From: an uncultured Bacteroidales bacterium
Lineage (GTDB): Bacteria; Bacteroidota; Bacteroidia; Bacteroidales; FEN-979
DNA length: 64,000 bases
Direction of reading: 5' to 3'
NCBI GenBank assembly: GCA_903877385.1
Contig: CAIRDP010000061.1
Coordinates: 108,566 to 172,565, forward strand
Part shown: positions 1 to 7,434 of the stretch, one piece after another
Numbering within the stretch: the stretch's first letter is position 1
Layout of the letters: every line of letters begins with the position of its first letter
The notes under the pieces: model-generated
Told to the model about the DNA's origin: nothing
Databases searched by the model: none
What the model saw: only the letters and a program-made list of their open reading frames with translations
Program-made: the position numbers and the translations under genes

Positions 1-861
1 AGTGTGATCGTTAATTATGCAAATGAAGCATTGTACTTTGATTTTTCCGGGAATCCGACGGCTGCGCTTGCTACATATAAAAACACCTATAAAAACATCA
101 TTACTGCACTGAGGAATGTGAGTGGCTTTAATTTCCCAATCATGATCGATGCCCCCGATTGTGGGGCTAACTCTGACGCTTTTATCACTTCCAATGTGGC
201 AAATGACCTCATCCAGTTTGATCCCCGGCATAACCTGATTTTCAGCGCCCATGCCTACTGGTACAGCTTTGCCAACAATGATTCAGCCCAGATGGCTGCA
301 AAAATCAATGCCGTGCTTGCACAAAATATCCCCCTGGTGCTGGGAGAGGTTGCCAATTTACAGGATGATGTTAATCCATGCGCTTATATCCTGAATTATA
401 AACCCCTGCTGAATTTTTGCCAGCAAAATAAAGTGGGCTGGTTAGCCTGGAGCTGGGATAACGATGTATGCCCGGCCCGGCAGGTTTCCTCGAATGGAAA
501 CTTCGGCAACCTGACTTCTTATGGAAACGATATCGTGAATAGTACCGTTTACGGGATGCTTACTGTAAATGCTCCTAAAAGTCAGTTCCTGCTTAACGGA
601 TGCAGCACAGGAATAAATAATGTTAATACCGTGATTGATTTCGTGCTTTACCCAAATCCTGCAAGCAATGAAATTTTCATCAAGGCAGGCAGGAATATTA
701 TAGGGTTGGCATTTACTATTATGGACCAGACAGGAAGAACAGTCCTCACAGGTAAACTTATTAATGAATTGACAATTGTTGATGTGAACCATCAGCCGGC
801 AGGTATTTATTTGCTGAAAGTTGGGGAACAAAGCCCCCGATTCTTCGGAATCCTGAAATAA
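1..861 (+). CDS. GH5-like secreted glycoside hydrolase with T9SS sorting domain (5' end outside window)
   Basis: C-terminal 286 residues of a secreted glycosidase; the reading frame is open to the left edge. The visible part looks like the second half of a GH5 (cellulase/mannanase-type) TIM barrel: an N-E-A segment near the window start fits the acid/base Glu, VLGEVAN around residue 115 fits the nucleophile Glu, and WLAWSWDND follows as the usual aromatic end of the barrel. After about residue 210 comes a T9SS type A sorting domain (FVLYPNPASNEIF, then PAGIYLLKV), so the enzyme is predicted to be exported through the outer membrane and released or anchored at the surface. The substrate cannot be told from this fragment; mannan or another beta-glycan is likely. 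The family call is from motifs and phrasing only. Confidence 0.8.
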   Translation, partial: SVIVNYANEALYFDFSGNPTAALATYKNTYKNIITALRNVSGFNFPIMIDAPDCGANSDAFITSNVANDLIQFDPRHNLIFSAHAYWYSFANNDSAQMAAKINAVLAQNIPLVLGEVANLQDDVNPCAYILNYKPLLNFCQQNKVGWLAWSWDNDVCPARQVSSNGNFGNLTSYGNDIVNSTVYGMLTVNAPKSQFLLNGCSTGINNVNTVIDFVLYPNPASNEIFIKAGRNIIGLAFTIMDQTGRTVLTGKLINELTIVDVNHQPAGIYLLKVGEQSPRFFGILK

Positions 862-934
862 ACACTCCAAAGGGTAATTCAATTCACCCTAACCTTAATT
901 AAACTAAATTGAATTTTACTAATAACCATAAATA

Positions 935-1906
935 ATGAAAAAGACTATAGTTATCCTTTATATCGGCATAGTTTTAACTGTATCCTTTGCAGGATGTAAA
1001 AAAAGCAGCAGTAATGCAGATAGCCCTGTAACAACAGCGATCAAAGCCGATACTGCCTTTAAACTCATTGCGGCAAATGCATTTCCGGCGTATGATTCAT
1101 GGAACAGCATTGCCATGGATACCAGCGGTAATAAAATTTTCTTTTATTATAAGGACGCTGCTGAAGGATTTAAGATCGACCTGTTTGACATCTCTAGCGG
1201 AACAACATCCACAATTTACAAGCATTTTAGCCAGAGCGGCCTTACTAAATGGTCTACTTCAAACGGAAGTGAAGGTATGAGGCTGAGATACTTCAAAAAC
1301 ACATATGACGGAAACAAACTTATAGTTCCAGGGGGTGCCACAAATTACTTTTTCATTGAAATCCAGGTGCATCCCGATTATTCAACAAGCTTTCAGCGGC
1401 TGGACAGTTTACCGGTATCAAACAACGGGATAACGGTTATGGATGCCTATGATGCCGACCTGGTCAAGACCTCCACGAACAACCTGATATCAGTTGTGAC
1501 TATGTATAACAGCGTCTATGATCTTTATGCCGCCGCTCCGGTTTATAAAGTATCTGCGACTTCTCACGGAAGCTCTATCGTGGGTACTCCCACTGGATCG
1601 GAATATGTTTTTTGCGGAACTAACAAAACCCTGGAATTATATAATGCCGGCCTGTTTATACGCGCAATTTCCATGCCGTTCGATGCGGCCCAGCTGCAGA
1701 TGGACTCAAAAAAACGGATCTATGCATATAACGGTTCAAGCATTTTCAGGTTCTCTTCTGACCTGCTTACCAAGGAAGAATTTCCTGTAAAGGGATCATT
1801 GGAAGGATATCTGCAGTCGGCCCTGGTGATCAGGGAATATGCAAATTATGTGCAGGCATACAGCTTCAGCCAGAAAGATCTGATAGGTATGGTACTGCCA
1901 AAGTAA
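935..1906 (+). CDS. Predicted lipoprotein of unknown function
   Basis: A 323-residue protein with a lipoprotein signal peptide: short basic start, hydrophobic stretch, and a lipobox FAGC with Cys20 followed by a Lys/Ser-rich linker. The mature part alternates short beta-like segments with Gly/Ser turns and has phrases such as NKIFFYYKDAAEGFKIDLFDISSG. This suggests a beta-propeller-like fold, but I do not recognise a family. It follows the GH5-like gene by 73 bases on the same strand and could be its partner at the cell surface, although no functional link can be read from the sequence. No T9SS domain is present. Confidence 0.75.
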   Translation: MKKTIVILYIGIVLTVSFAGCKKSSSNADSPVTTAIKADTAFKLIAANAFPAYDSWNSIAMDTSGNKIFFYYKDAAEGFKIDLFDISSGTTSTIYKHFSQSGLTKWSTSNGSEGMRLRYFKNTYDGNKLIVPGGATNYFFIEIQVHPDYSTSFQRLDSLPVSNNGITVMDAYDADLVKTSTNNLISVVTMYNSVYDLYAAAPVYKVSATSHGSSIVGTPTGSEYVFCGTNKTLELYNAGLFIRAISMPFDAAQLQMDSKKRIYAYNGSSIFRFSSDLLTKEEFPVKGSLEGYLQSALVIREYANYVQAYSFSQKDLIGMVLPK

Positions 1907-1919
1907 ACCTTTAATTGGC

Positions 1920-2040
1920 TTACTTTTTGCTTACCTGGATCGACTGTGCCCAATCACATATGGCATTCATTCCCTTTTCAGCAGGTAAGTCGCCGGGATG
2001 ATTGTATATCCTCAGGAATTTTGCCGCCTCCCCATTCCAT
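1920..2040 (-). pseudogene. Possible 3' remnant of a decayed gene
   Basis: On the minus strand an open stretch of about 39 codons ends in TAA at 1922-1920 and reads like a protein C-terminus (for example FLRIYNHPGDLPAEKG and ICDWAQSIQ). It begins directly after an in-frame stop at about 2043-2041 and has no start codon of its own. The amino-acid texture is unlike random reading of non-coding DNA, so a gene remnant is plausible. I do not recognise the family. The rest of the 1907-2098 interval shows nothing else clear. Confidence 0.25.
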
Positions 2041-2098
2041 TACAAAACTTAATCTCACACTTTGCGAAAGCTTAATTTTAAAAAAATCCATTTTTTAC

Positions 2099-2128
2099 TT
2101 GACATTTGAAAATTGTGTATTATATTTG
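2099..2128 (+). promoter_or_regulatory. Bacteroidota-type promoter of the ABC/GntR operon
   Basis: TTG at 2099-2101 and TATATTTG at 2121-2128 are separated by 19 bases. This matches the primary sigma factor consensus of Bacteroidota (TTG at -33, TAnnTTTG at -7). The start codon of the ABC ATPase at 2160 lies about 30 bases downstream. The -7 box overlaps the inverted-repeat operator at 2115-2152. Confidence 0.7.
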
Positions 2129-2152
2129 CAGTGTACTATTACACTAATACAC
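2115..2152. promoter_or_regulatory. Nested inverted-repeat operator, likely bound by the GntR/YtrA regulator
   Basis: Two perfect inverted repeats are nested. The outer arms GTGTATTA (2115-2122) and TAATACAC (2145-2152) enclose 22 bases. The inner arms AGTGTA (2130-2135) and TACACT (2140-2145) enclose four bases. The outer left arm overlaps the -7 box. GTGTA/TACAC-type palindromes are typical for YtrA-subfamily GntR repressors, and such a regulator is encoded third in this operon at 3849. Binding would be expected to block transcription of the whole operon; this is inference. Confidence 0.65.
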
Positions 2153-2159
2153 GATCAAG

Positions 2160-2996
2160 ATGCTAACAATTCAAAATTTAACTTTCTGGTATTCAAAGCA
2201 AAATACGATCTTTGAAAACCTTGAGCTGCAGCTGGAGGCAGGCCATATCTATGGACTCCTGGGAAAAAACGGGGCAGGGAAGACCACTCTTTTAAAGCTG
2301 ATCTGCGGACTGTCATTCCCTAAATCAGGAATAGTGGATATTGATGGCCATATCCCCGGGAAACGGGGAATGGAATTTTTATCCGCTATTTTTCTTGTTC
2401 CCGAAGAGATTTCCCTTCCTTCTCTGAGCCCGCGAACATTTGCCGAAATCAATTCAGATTTTTACCCAGCATTTGATCCCGCAAAATTCAGGGAATGCCT
2501 GCAGAAATTCGATGTGGACAGGGAGATGAATTGCTCCATAATGTCCCGCGGGCAAAAGAATAAAACCATGATTGCCTTTGCCCTGGCCTGCAACACCAAT
2601 TACCTTTTCCTCGACGAACCTACCAATGGCCTCGACATCCCATCCAAAGCGGCCTTACGAAGCATGATTGCTTCATCATTTACCGAGGAGAAAACAATCA
2701 TCCTTTCAACCCATATGGTAAGGGAACTTGAAAGCCTGATCGACAGTGTGGTCATCCTCGATAACCATAGTATCATCCTTAACAATACCCTGGATGAGAT
2801 CTCACAAAAACTGCGCTTTACCCGTTCCCCCATATCAGTTGCCCCCACTGAACTGATCTATTCTGCAAAAAGTGAACTGGGCCCGGTTTCAGTATCGAAA
2901 AATTCTTCGGGTATCCCGGGCAATGTAGATCTTGAAGCCCTTTTCAATGCATGCACCAGCATCCCAGAAATAATTTCAAGCTGTATCAACCATTAA
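2160..2996 (+). CDS. ABC transporter ATP-binding protein (YtrB/GntR-linked type)
   Basis: A 278-residue cytoplasmic ATPase of an ABC transporter. Visible motifs are Walker A GKNGAGKTT (residues 35-43), signature MSRGQ (128-132), Walker B YLFLDEPT (148-155) followed by NGLD, and the H-loop STH near 183-185. The signature is SRGQ rather than SGGQ, a variant common in the ATPases of GntR-controlled exporters. The last 70 residues form a poorly conserved C-terminal extension. It is the first gene of an operon with the membrane subunit (3009), a YtrA-type regulator (3849) and a small membrane-anchored protein (4238). Ytr-like systems usually respond to cell-envelope stress or cell-wall antibiotics, but the substrate here is unknown. 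Confidence 0.9.
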   Translation: MLTIQNLTFWYSKQNTIFENLELQLEAGHIYGLLGKNGAGKTTLLKLICGLSFPKSGIVDIDGHIPGKRGMEFLSAIFLVPEEISLPSLSPRTFAEINSDFYPAFDPAKFRECLQKFDVDREMNCSIMSRGQKNKTMIAFALACNTNYLFLDEPTNGLDIPSKAALRSMIASSFTEEKTIILSTHMVRELESLIDSVVILDNHSIILNNTLDEISQKLRFTRSPISVAPTELIYSAKSELGPVSVSKNSSGIPGNVDLEALFNACTSIPEIISSCINH

Positions 2997-3008
2997 TACC
3001 CCCAAACT

Positions 3009-3836
3009 ATGAACGATACCCTCAATATGAACCGGCTCTGGCTGCTGATAAAACGTCAATGGAAAGAAAACAACAAGGGATATCTCCTGATATGGGGAGC
3101 TCTTTCACTTTTCATCCTGGGTTTATCAGCACTCACGTTTTCCTCCGAGCAGGATGTCGAAATGATATTGTATGTCCTTTTGTTTTGTTTTGGAGGATGT
3201 GCAATGACCACAAGCCTGTTCAGCCGTTGGTCCGACTTCGGCCGCTCCTCGTTTTTTATACTGTTACCTGCCTCATCAGCCGAGAAGTTTCTCTGCGGAC
3301 TGTTTTACGGGTTCATCCTTTACATCCCGGCTTACCTTCTGAATTTTGTAATTGTAAGGTATTTCCTGACCCCCTTGCTCCTGCTTCCTTTTCCCGGAAA
3401 TTCCCTGAGCTTTTCATCCTTCATCGACAAAGGGATCAGGGATTTTAATTTTTATCCTTTTCATTTCTATGTTTTTACAGCCCTTTCATTGTTTTATATA
3501 CAATCGGTATACATGATTATCATGATACAGTTCAGAAAAAGACAAATATTGATCTTTGTAATGATCCTGCTGGCTGTTCTTCTCGTTCATAATTTCGGGA
3601 TGAGGATGCTGATGATGCACCTTACGAATTTTTCGGAAGGAGGGTTGCTTACTCCAGGTATCTTTATTTTCTATGACCCTGGATTCGGGTATTACGCTAC
3701 CCATGCGAACACCCCGGTTTCTGAGTACTTTGCTTTTATCAAGCTGATCAGGCATCTGAATAGTTTGACCTGGTTTGTTGTTTTTTTCATGCTATACCTC
3801 ACAGCCTGGTCCAAGTTAAAGGAACGCGAATTATAA
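3009..3836 (+). CDS. ABC transporter membrane subunit
   Basis: A 275-residue polytopic inner-membrane protein. Six hydrophobic segments can be seen at roughly residues 25-42, 52-70, 95-113, 150-170, 178-196 and 248-266. It lies 12 bases after the ATPase gene and 12 bases before the GntR-type gene, so it is the natural permease partner. It has no strong sequence signature, which is normal for ABC-2-like permeases in GntR-linked Bacteroidota operons. An alternative start at residue 7 (MNRLW) is possible. Confidence 0.8.
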   Translation: MNDTLNMNRLWLLIKRQWKENNKGYLLIWGALSLFILGLSALTFSSEQDVEMILYVLLFCFGGCAMTTSLFSRWSDFGRSSFFILLPASSAEKFLCGLFYGFILYIPAYLLNFVIVRYFLTPLLLLPFPGNSLSFSSFIDKGIRDFNFYPFHFYVFTALSLFYIQSVYMIIMIQFRKRQILIFVMILLAVLLVHNFGMRMLMMHLTNFSEGGLLTPGIFIFYDPGFGYYATHANTPVSEYFAFIKLIRHLNSLTWFVVFFMLYLTAWSKLKEREL

Positions 3837-3848
3837 AATTCTTAAAAG

Positions 3849-4223
3849 ATGAATTTCAGCGAAAATCAATCGATATACATCCAGATCACCGATTATGTGA
3901 AAGACCAGATCCTTCTTAGCAACTGGCTTAAGGAGGAGAAAATCCCGTCGGTGAGGGACCTGGCTTCCGAACTGCAGGTAAATCCGAACACAGTTATGAG
4001 AGCGTATGACATTCTACAGCAGGAAGGGGTTATTTACAATAAAAGGGGAATAGGCAACCATGTTACCTCCGATGCCCCTGCAAAGATCCTAGAAGCACGC
4101 AAAGAGAAGTTCCTGCAATCGGAGCTCCCGGCCTTTTTCAAAAACATGCTTCTTCTAGGGCTTGGAATAGGCGAACTCGAAGTCCTTTATACACATTTTT
4201 TAAACGAACATCCTAAGAAATAA
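3849..4223 (+). CDS. GntR-family transcriptional regulator, YtrA subfamily
   Basis: A 124-residue DNA-binding protein. The N-terminal winged helix-turn-helix of GntR type spans residues 1-75, with the typical phrases SIYIQITDYVKDQIL, KIPSVRDLASELQVNPNTVM and AYDILQQEGVIYNKRGIGN. The C-terminal part is only about 50 residues and helical, which defines the short-effector YtrA subfamily. Members commonly repress the ABC transporter operon in which they lie, and the GTGTA/TACAC palindromes at 2115-2152 are the obvious target. It follows the permease gene closely and precedes 4238 by 14 bases. Confidence 0.9.
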   Translation: MNFSENQSIYIQITDYVKDQILLSNWLKEEKIPSVRDLASELQVNPNTVMRAYDILQQEGVIYNKRGIGNHVTSDAPAKILEARKEKFLQSELPAFFKNMLLLGLGIGELEVLYTHFLNEHPKK

Positions 4224-4237
4224 ACATAGATCCGCTT

Positions 4238-4927
4238 ATGAAAAAGAGCAATATTATCCTCCTTACCGCCATTTGCCTGGCAATTTTGTGGACTATTCTG
4301 ATCGGCTGGTTTGGTTCTTCGGCCATCAATAATTATTTACAGGGTAAAGATCCCTTTTACATGTATTCAAGCCGAAAGTACCTTGAGAAACATAAGCAGA
4401 TCTTCGTGGCCCCTGTGAATGAACTCTGTATCTCAGGTGAATGGCCGGCCGTTCTGACCCTTATTCCGGGCAAAGAACTCTGCGTTCTGGCCAATCCTAA
4501 GATATGGACTTGTGATTATACCGATCTGAAAAACGGGAGGTCCTTGATCAGTTTGAAAAACCTTAAGGATATAACCGATCCGGTCACCATAATGATACCC
4601 CGGATCCCTGGTTTCTCGATTGAAAATTTTTCGGAAGTCAAAATTCAGAACCTAAACCTGGATTCAATCCGTATTCAATGTAAACAGGTAAATTCATTCA
4701 GTTCGGGCAATTGTAAAATAGGCACACTCAACCTTGATTTTCCCCGGAGCAGGGATCGGCTTGACGTTCATATTGATAATACCAATCAGCTCGGGACTTT
4801 TCTTGTTTCTGCAAAAGGAACCGGCAAACTCAGGCTGGAAACTGCAGGGAACCTCAAAAATCAGGTTTCACTGTCCGATTCAGTAAAAATTGAAGCCACC
4901 TATGAGCTGATGAAAAAACTCAGGTAG
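4238..4927 (+). CDS. Membrane-anchored protein of unknown function, last gene of the ABC operon
   Basis: A 229-residue protein with one N-terminal membrane segment (residues 6-28) and a predicted periplasmic body of beta-rich character (repeated phrases such as ISLKNLKDITDP and GTLNLDFPRSRDRLDV), reminiscent of the auto-transporter-adhesin-like head domains seen in many Bacteroidota. I do not recognise the family with certainty. Its place after the GntR regulator suggests co-regulation with the exporter. Its last codons overlap the 3' end of the convergent cold-shock gene by 8 bases. Confidence 0.7.
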   Translation: MKKSNIILLTAICLAILWTILIGWFGSSAINNYLQGKDPFYMYSSRKYLEKHKQIFVAPVNELCISGEWPAVLTLIPGKELCVLANPKIWTCDYTDLKNGRSLISLKNLKDITDPVTIMIPRIPGFSIENFSEVKIQNLNLDSIRIQCKQVNSFSSGNCKIGTLNLDFPRSRDRLDVHIDNTNQLGTFLVSAKGTGKLRLETAGNLKNQVSLSDSVKIEATYELMKKLR

Positions 4928-5393
4928 TTTTTGTTGGTTCCTGCAATTTGACTTTTTTCACGCGCACGGCATTCATGCCTTTAAAGCTGCGCTCTGTTTC
5001 AAACATTACAGTGTCGCCTTCAACGACTTCTTCTTCAAGGGAGTTGATATGAACAAAATATTTCTCCTGAGTTTCGAGTTCTTTAATAAAACCAAAACCT
5101 TTCTGGGAATTGAAAAACTCAACCCTGCCTTTCCTGATCGAATTTGCTTCTTCGATTTCCCTTTTCTGAACGCTGATCTGTATGCTGTCGGGATTGACCT
5201 TCTTTTTGTTCAATGGATTAGGAGGAGTATCGGAGATGCGCCCGTTTTCATCAACATAGGCTGTCATATTCTCAAGTCCGCCCCCGGGTGAATTTGCTTT
5301 ACGTTCAGCGAGTTTCTGCTGCTTGTCAAGCCGTTTTTTTAATCGTTTTTTTTCTTTTTCTCTTTTACTGAAAGTTTCTTGTGAACTCGCCAT
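4920..5393 (-). CDS. Cold-shock-domain protein with basic N-terminal extension
   Basis: A 157-residue protein. Residues 86-150 form a cold-shock domain with RNP1-like KGFGFIK and RNP2-like YFVHI, the nucleic-acid binding surfaces of the CspA family. The first 40 residues are strongly basic and probably helical (SKREKEKKRLKKRL), and a linker rich in Gly, Pro and Asn follows. The extension makes it about twice the length of CspA and resembles the long cold-shock proteins common in Bacteroidota, which act in RNA binding. A TACCTTTG box (minus strand, 5435-5428) lies 35 bases upstream of the start. The 3' end overlaps the convergent gene by 8 bases, with no room for a separate terminator. Confidence 0.88.
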   Translation of the reverse strand: MASSQETFSKREKEKKRLKKRLDKQQKLAERKANSPGGGLENMTAYVDENGRISDTPPNPLNKKKVNPDSIQISVQKREIEEANSIRKGRVEFFNSQKGFGFIKELETQEKYFVHINSLEEEVVEGDTVMFETERSFKGMNAVRVKKVKLQEPTKTT

Positions 5394-5427
5394 TAATATT
5401 TGTTTATGTGAATGTCAATCTGTTTTG

Positions 5428-5435
5428 CAAAGGTA
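5428..5435 (-). promoter_or_regulatory. Possible -7 box of the cold-shock gene
   Basis: TACCTTTG on the minus strand matches the Bacteroidota TAnnTTTG element. No TTG is found at the expected -33 distance, so only the -7 element supports it. Confidence 0.35.
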
Positions 5436-5509
5436 ATATAATAAACCGGAACATCTTTATAATTGATTGAATGTATTATTTTTGTGTAGCAACCACAAAC
5501 GTTGGAAGC

Positions 5510-5848
5510 TCATTTAAACATATAAAAAATCTTGTTTCCCGAACTGCCGGAGTGTTTTAATCTTTTTTTCTTGTCTGCGGATGAAGTATCGGTTGGTAAA
5601 AAGTTTAACCCCGCGATCAAGTGGGAAATGCCCTGGTTCTGATAAATGCCATTAATGAGTTCAATTAAGGGATCATCCCGACCTCCCTGATCAGGAAAAC
5701 CCTTAAACGAATAAAATTCATATAAAGATTTCAGATAAATCCCGTCATAAGAGTACAATTGGCTTTCTTTGTATAATAACAAATATGTAAGGCCGTTCCT
5801 AAGGTGATATTTTACCAGGATACCGGGCGCACTCGTTTTAACTGAACA
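5510..5848 (-). pseudogene. Possible gene remnant, unrecognised
   Basis: A minus-strand open stretch of about 112 codons bounded upstream by a TAG at 5851-5849. The only candidate start is a TTG at 5782, giving 90 residues. Its composition looks protein-like (for example GILVKYHLRNG, LYEFYSFKGFPDQGG and GISHLIAGLNFLP) and it would end before the cold-shock gene promoter. There is no clear start, no family match I can make, and no neighbouring partner gene, so a C-terminal remnant of a decayed gene is as likely as a real small protein. The rest of the 5394-6037 interval holds the regulatory repeats listed separately. Confidence 0.3.
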
Positions 5849-5854
5849 CTACTG

Positions 5855-5868
5855 ATCAATATTTTGAT
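5855..5868. promoter_or_regulatory. ATCAA-N4-TTGAT palindrome upstream of the efflux operon
   Basis: A 5-base perfect inverted repeat with a four-base TATT centre lies about 170 bases upstream of the TolC gene. It could be a protein-binding site. Its half-sites are the reverse order of an FNR box, so it is not called as one. Confidence 0.2.
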
Positions 5869-5912
5869 GACACTGGCTGAAGTAATACTTATCATGGGTT
5901 GAGGTTTAAATG

Positions 5913-5935
5913 GCGAAACGGGTAAGGCGTTTCGC
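5913..5935. promoter_or_regulatory. 8-bp inverted repeat upstream of the efflux operon
   Basis: GCGAAACG (5913-5920) and CGTTTCGC (5928-5935) are perfect arms around a 7-base loop, followed on the plus strand by the T-rich TATTGTTTTATT. This could be an operator or attenuator in front of the TolC gene at 6038, or a stray terminator. No plus-strand gene ends upstream, which favours a regulatory role. Confidence 0.35.
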
Positions 5936-6037
5936 TATTGTTTTATTAACATGATCGAATTATTTATGATAACGGGAATCTAATTTAACAGTCTTGAAAA
6001 GATGAATTCTGTACCGGGATATGAGGAAGTTGGAAAG

Positions 6038-7411
6038 ATGAGGATAAAGGGGTTTATTTCATTTTCAAAATTTATATTCATCCTTATTTCAGGCTTTATT
6101 AATGTGTCATTATGTGGCTATTCTCAAAATAAAAATTCAGAAGATACTGTTCACTATTTGAATCTCGACCAGTGCATTGTTTATGCTTTGCAGCATCAGC
6201 CAGCCATGATGCAATCGGCAATCAATATAGAGATTGCCCGTAAATCGAACGCCATAAGCCTGTCGGCATGGCTGCCCCAGGTTGACTTCAACGGTAATCT
6301 CACTCATTATGATCCGCTACCGACCACTTTTTCGGCAAACCCGGCCAACCCGAACGGGCCTCTGGTCCCGGGTCATTCAGGTATTGTCAATTCGTTCAAT
6401 CCCCAGGTAACAGCAACCCAGGCCATCATCAACCCTGAGGTGTTATATGCTGCCCGAAGCGCTCATTTATTTGTGCAGGAAGCACAGCAGTCAAACGACA
6501 GCACCAAAATCAATCTTATCGCAACAGTGAGCAAGTCGTTTTACAACCTGTTGTTTACACTGGCCCAGATGAATGTTTTGAAAGACGATACAACCCGCCT
6601 GGGTAAAACCCTGAGAGATGCTTACCATCAGTATGTAAGCGGTGTTGTGGATAAAACGGATTACAAGGAAGCTTCCATTTCTCTCAACAATTCCAGGGCT
6701 GCCTTAAAGCAGGCCACCGAAAGTGTAAGACCCTTATATGCCAGCCTGAAACAGGTAATGGGTTTTCCTCCTGAAAAAGAATTCAGCGTGAGCTATGATA
6801 CATTACAAATGAGGAAAAAGATCGCGTTTGATACTACACAACAATTACAGTTTGAAAAACGAATTGAATACCAGCAGATTCAGACGATTAAAAAATTGCA
6901 GCAACAAACCGTGCAGTATTACAGGTCTCAGTATTTGCCGGCTCTTTCGGCCTTCTACAATTACACAATGGAATACGAAAACAATAATTTTTCAAGCCTT
7001 CTTAACCAGGCATACCCATATTCCTATTTGGGCGCCTCGGTGAGCATTCCTTTGTTCACAGGCCTTCGGCAGCATGAAAGTGTACAAAAAGCCAAACTAC
7101 AGATGCAAAAAATCAATTGGGCTGAAGTTGATCTTAAATCAAGGATCTATTCCGAATATACTTCAGCCCTGGCAACGTATAAAAGTAACCTGTATAATTT
7201 AAATGAATTGCAGGATAATATGGCCATGGCGAAGGAAGTATACGGAATTGTCTCTTTGCAGTATAAAGAAGGGCTGATAGCTTACCTGAATGTGATAACG
7301 GCTGAATCGAACCTGATTTCATCGGAGATCAGTTATCTGAACGCCCTCTTCCAGGTACTGGTGAGTAAAGTGGATCTGGAAAAAGCAATGGGTATAACCT
7401 TACCAAAATAG
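6038..7411 (+). CDS. TolC-family outer membrane efflux protein
   Basis: About 457 residues from the chosen start. The start at 6038 gives a compact signal peptide (basic MRIKGF, hydrophobic core, cleavage near GYSQ) and is preceded by a purine-rich GAGGAAG/GGAAAG ribosome site; an in-frame ATG at 6002 would add 12 residues. The mature protein has the two repeated long coiled-coil halves of the TolC/OEP family. It should form the trimeric outer-membrane channel of the tripartite pump encoded by the next three genes. The adaptor gene follows after 23 bases, so the four genes form one operon. Confidence 0.9.
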   Translation: MRIKGFISFSKFIFILISGFINVSLCGYSQNKNSEDTVHYLNLDQCIVYALQHQPAMMQSAINIEIARKSNAISLSAWLPQVDFNGNLTHYDPLPTTFSANPANPNGPLVPGHSGIVNSFNPQVTATQAIINPEVLYAARSAHLFVQEAQQSNDSTKINLIATVSKSFYNLLFTLAQMNVLKDDTTRLGKTLRDAYHQYVSGVVDKTDYKEASISLNNSRAALKQATESVRPLYASLKQVMGFPPEKEFSVSYDTLQMRKKIAFDTTQQLQFEKRIEYQQIQTIKKLQQQTVQYYRSQYLPALSAFYNYTMEYENNNFSSLLNQAYPYSYLGASVSIPLFTGLRQHESVQKAKLQMQKINWAEVDLKSRIYSEYTSALATYKSNLYNLNELQDNMAMAKEVYGIVSLQYKEGLIAYLNVITAESNLISSEISYLNALFQVLVSKVDLEKAMGITLPK

Positions 7412-7434
7412 AAACGAATAAAATTATCACCTCC

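Noticed and set aside
866-892. Possible terminator GGGT...ACCC after the GH5-like gene
   Set aside because: Only four consecutive base pairs can form and no T run follows on the plus strand.
1946-2215. Plus-strand 89-codon frame upstream of the ABC ATPase
   Set aside because: It overlaps the promoter, operator and the first codons of the ATPase in another frame, and its translation shows no protein-like features.
2951-3448. 165-codon plus-strand frame over the ABC permease start
   Set aside because: It is out of frame with the strongly hydrophobic permease, which fits the operon; the alternative is Pro/His/Arg-rich shadow sequence.
5855-5868. Considered as an FNR box
   Set aside because: The half-sites are in the opposite order (ATCAA-N4-TTGAT), so it does not match TTGAT-N4-ATCAA.
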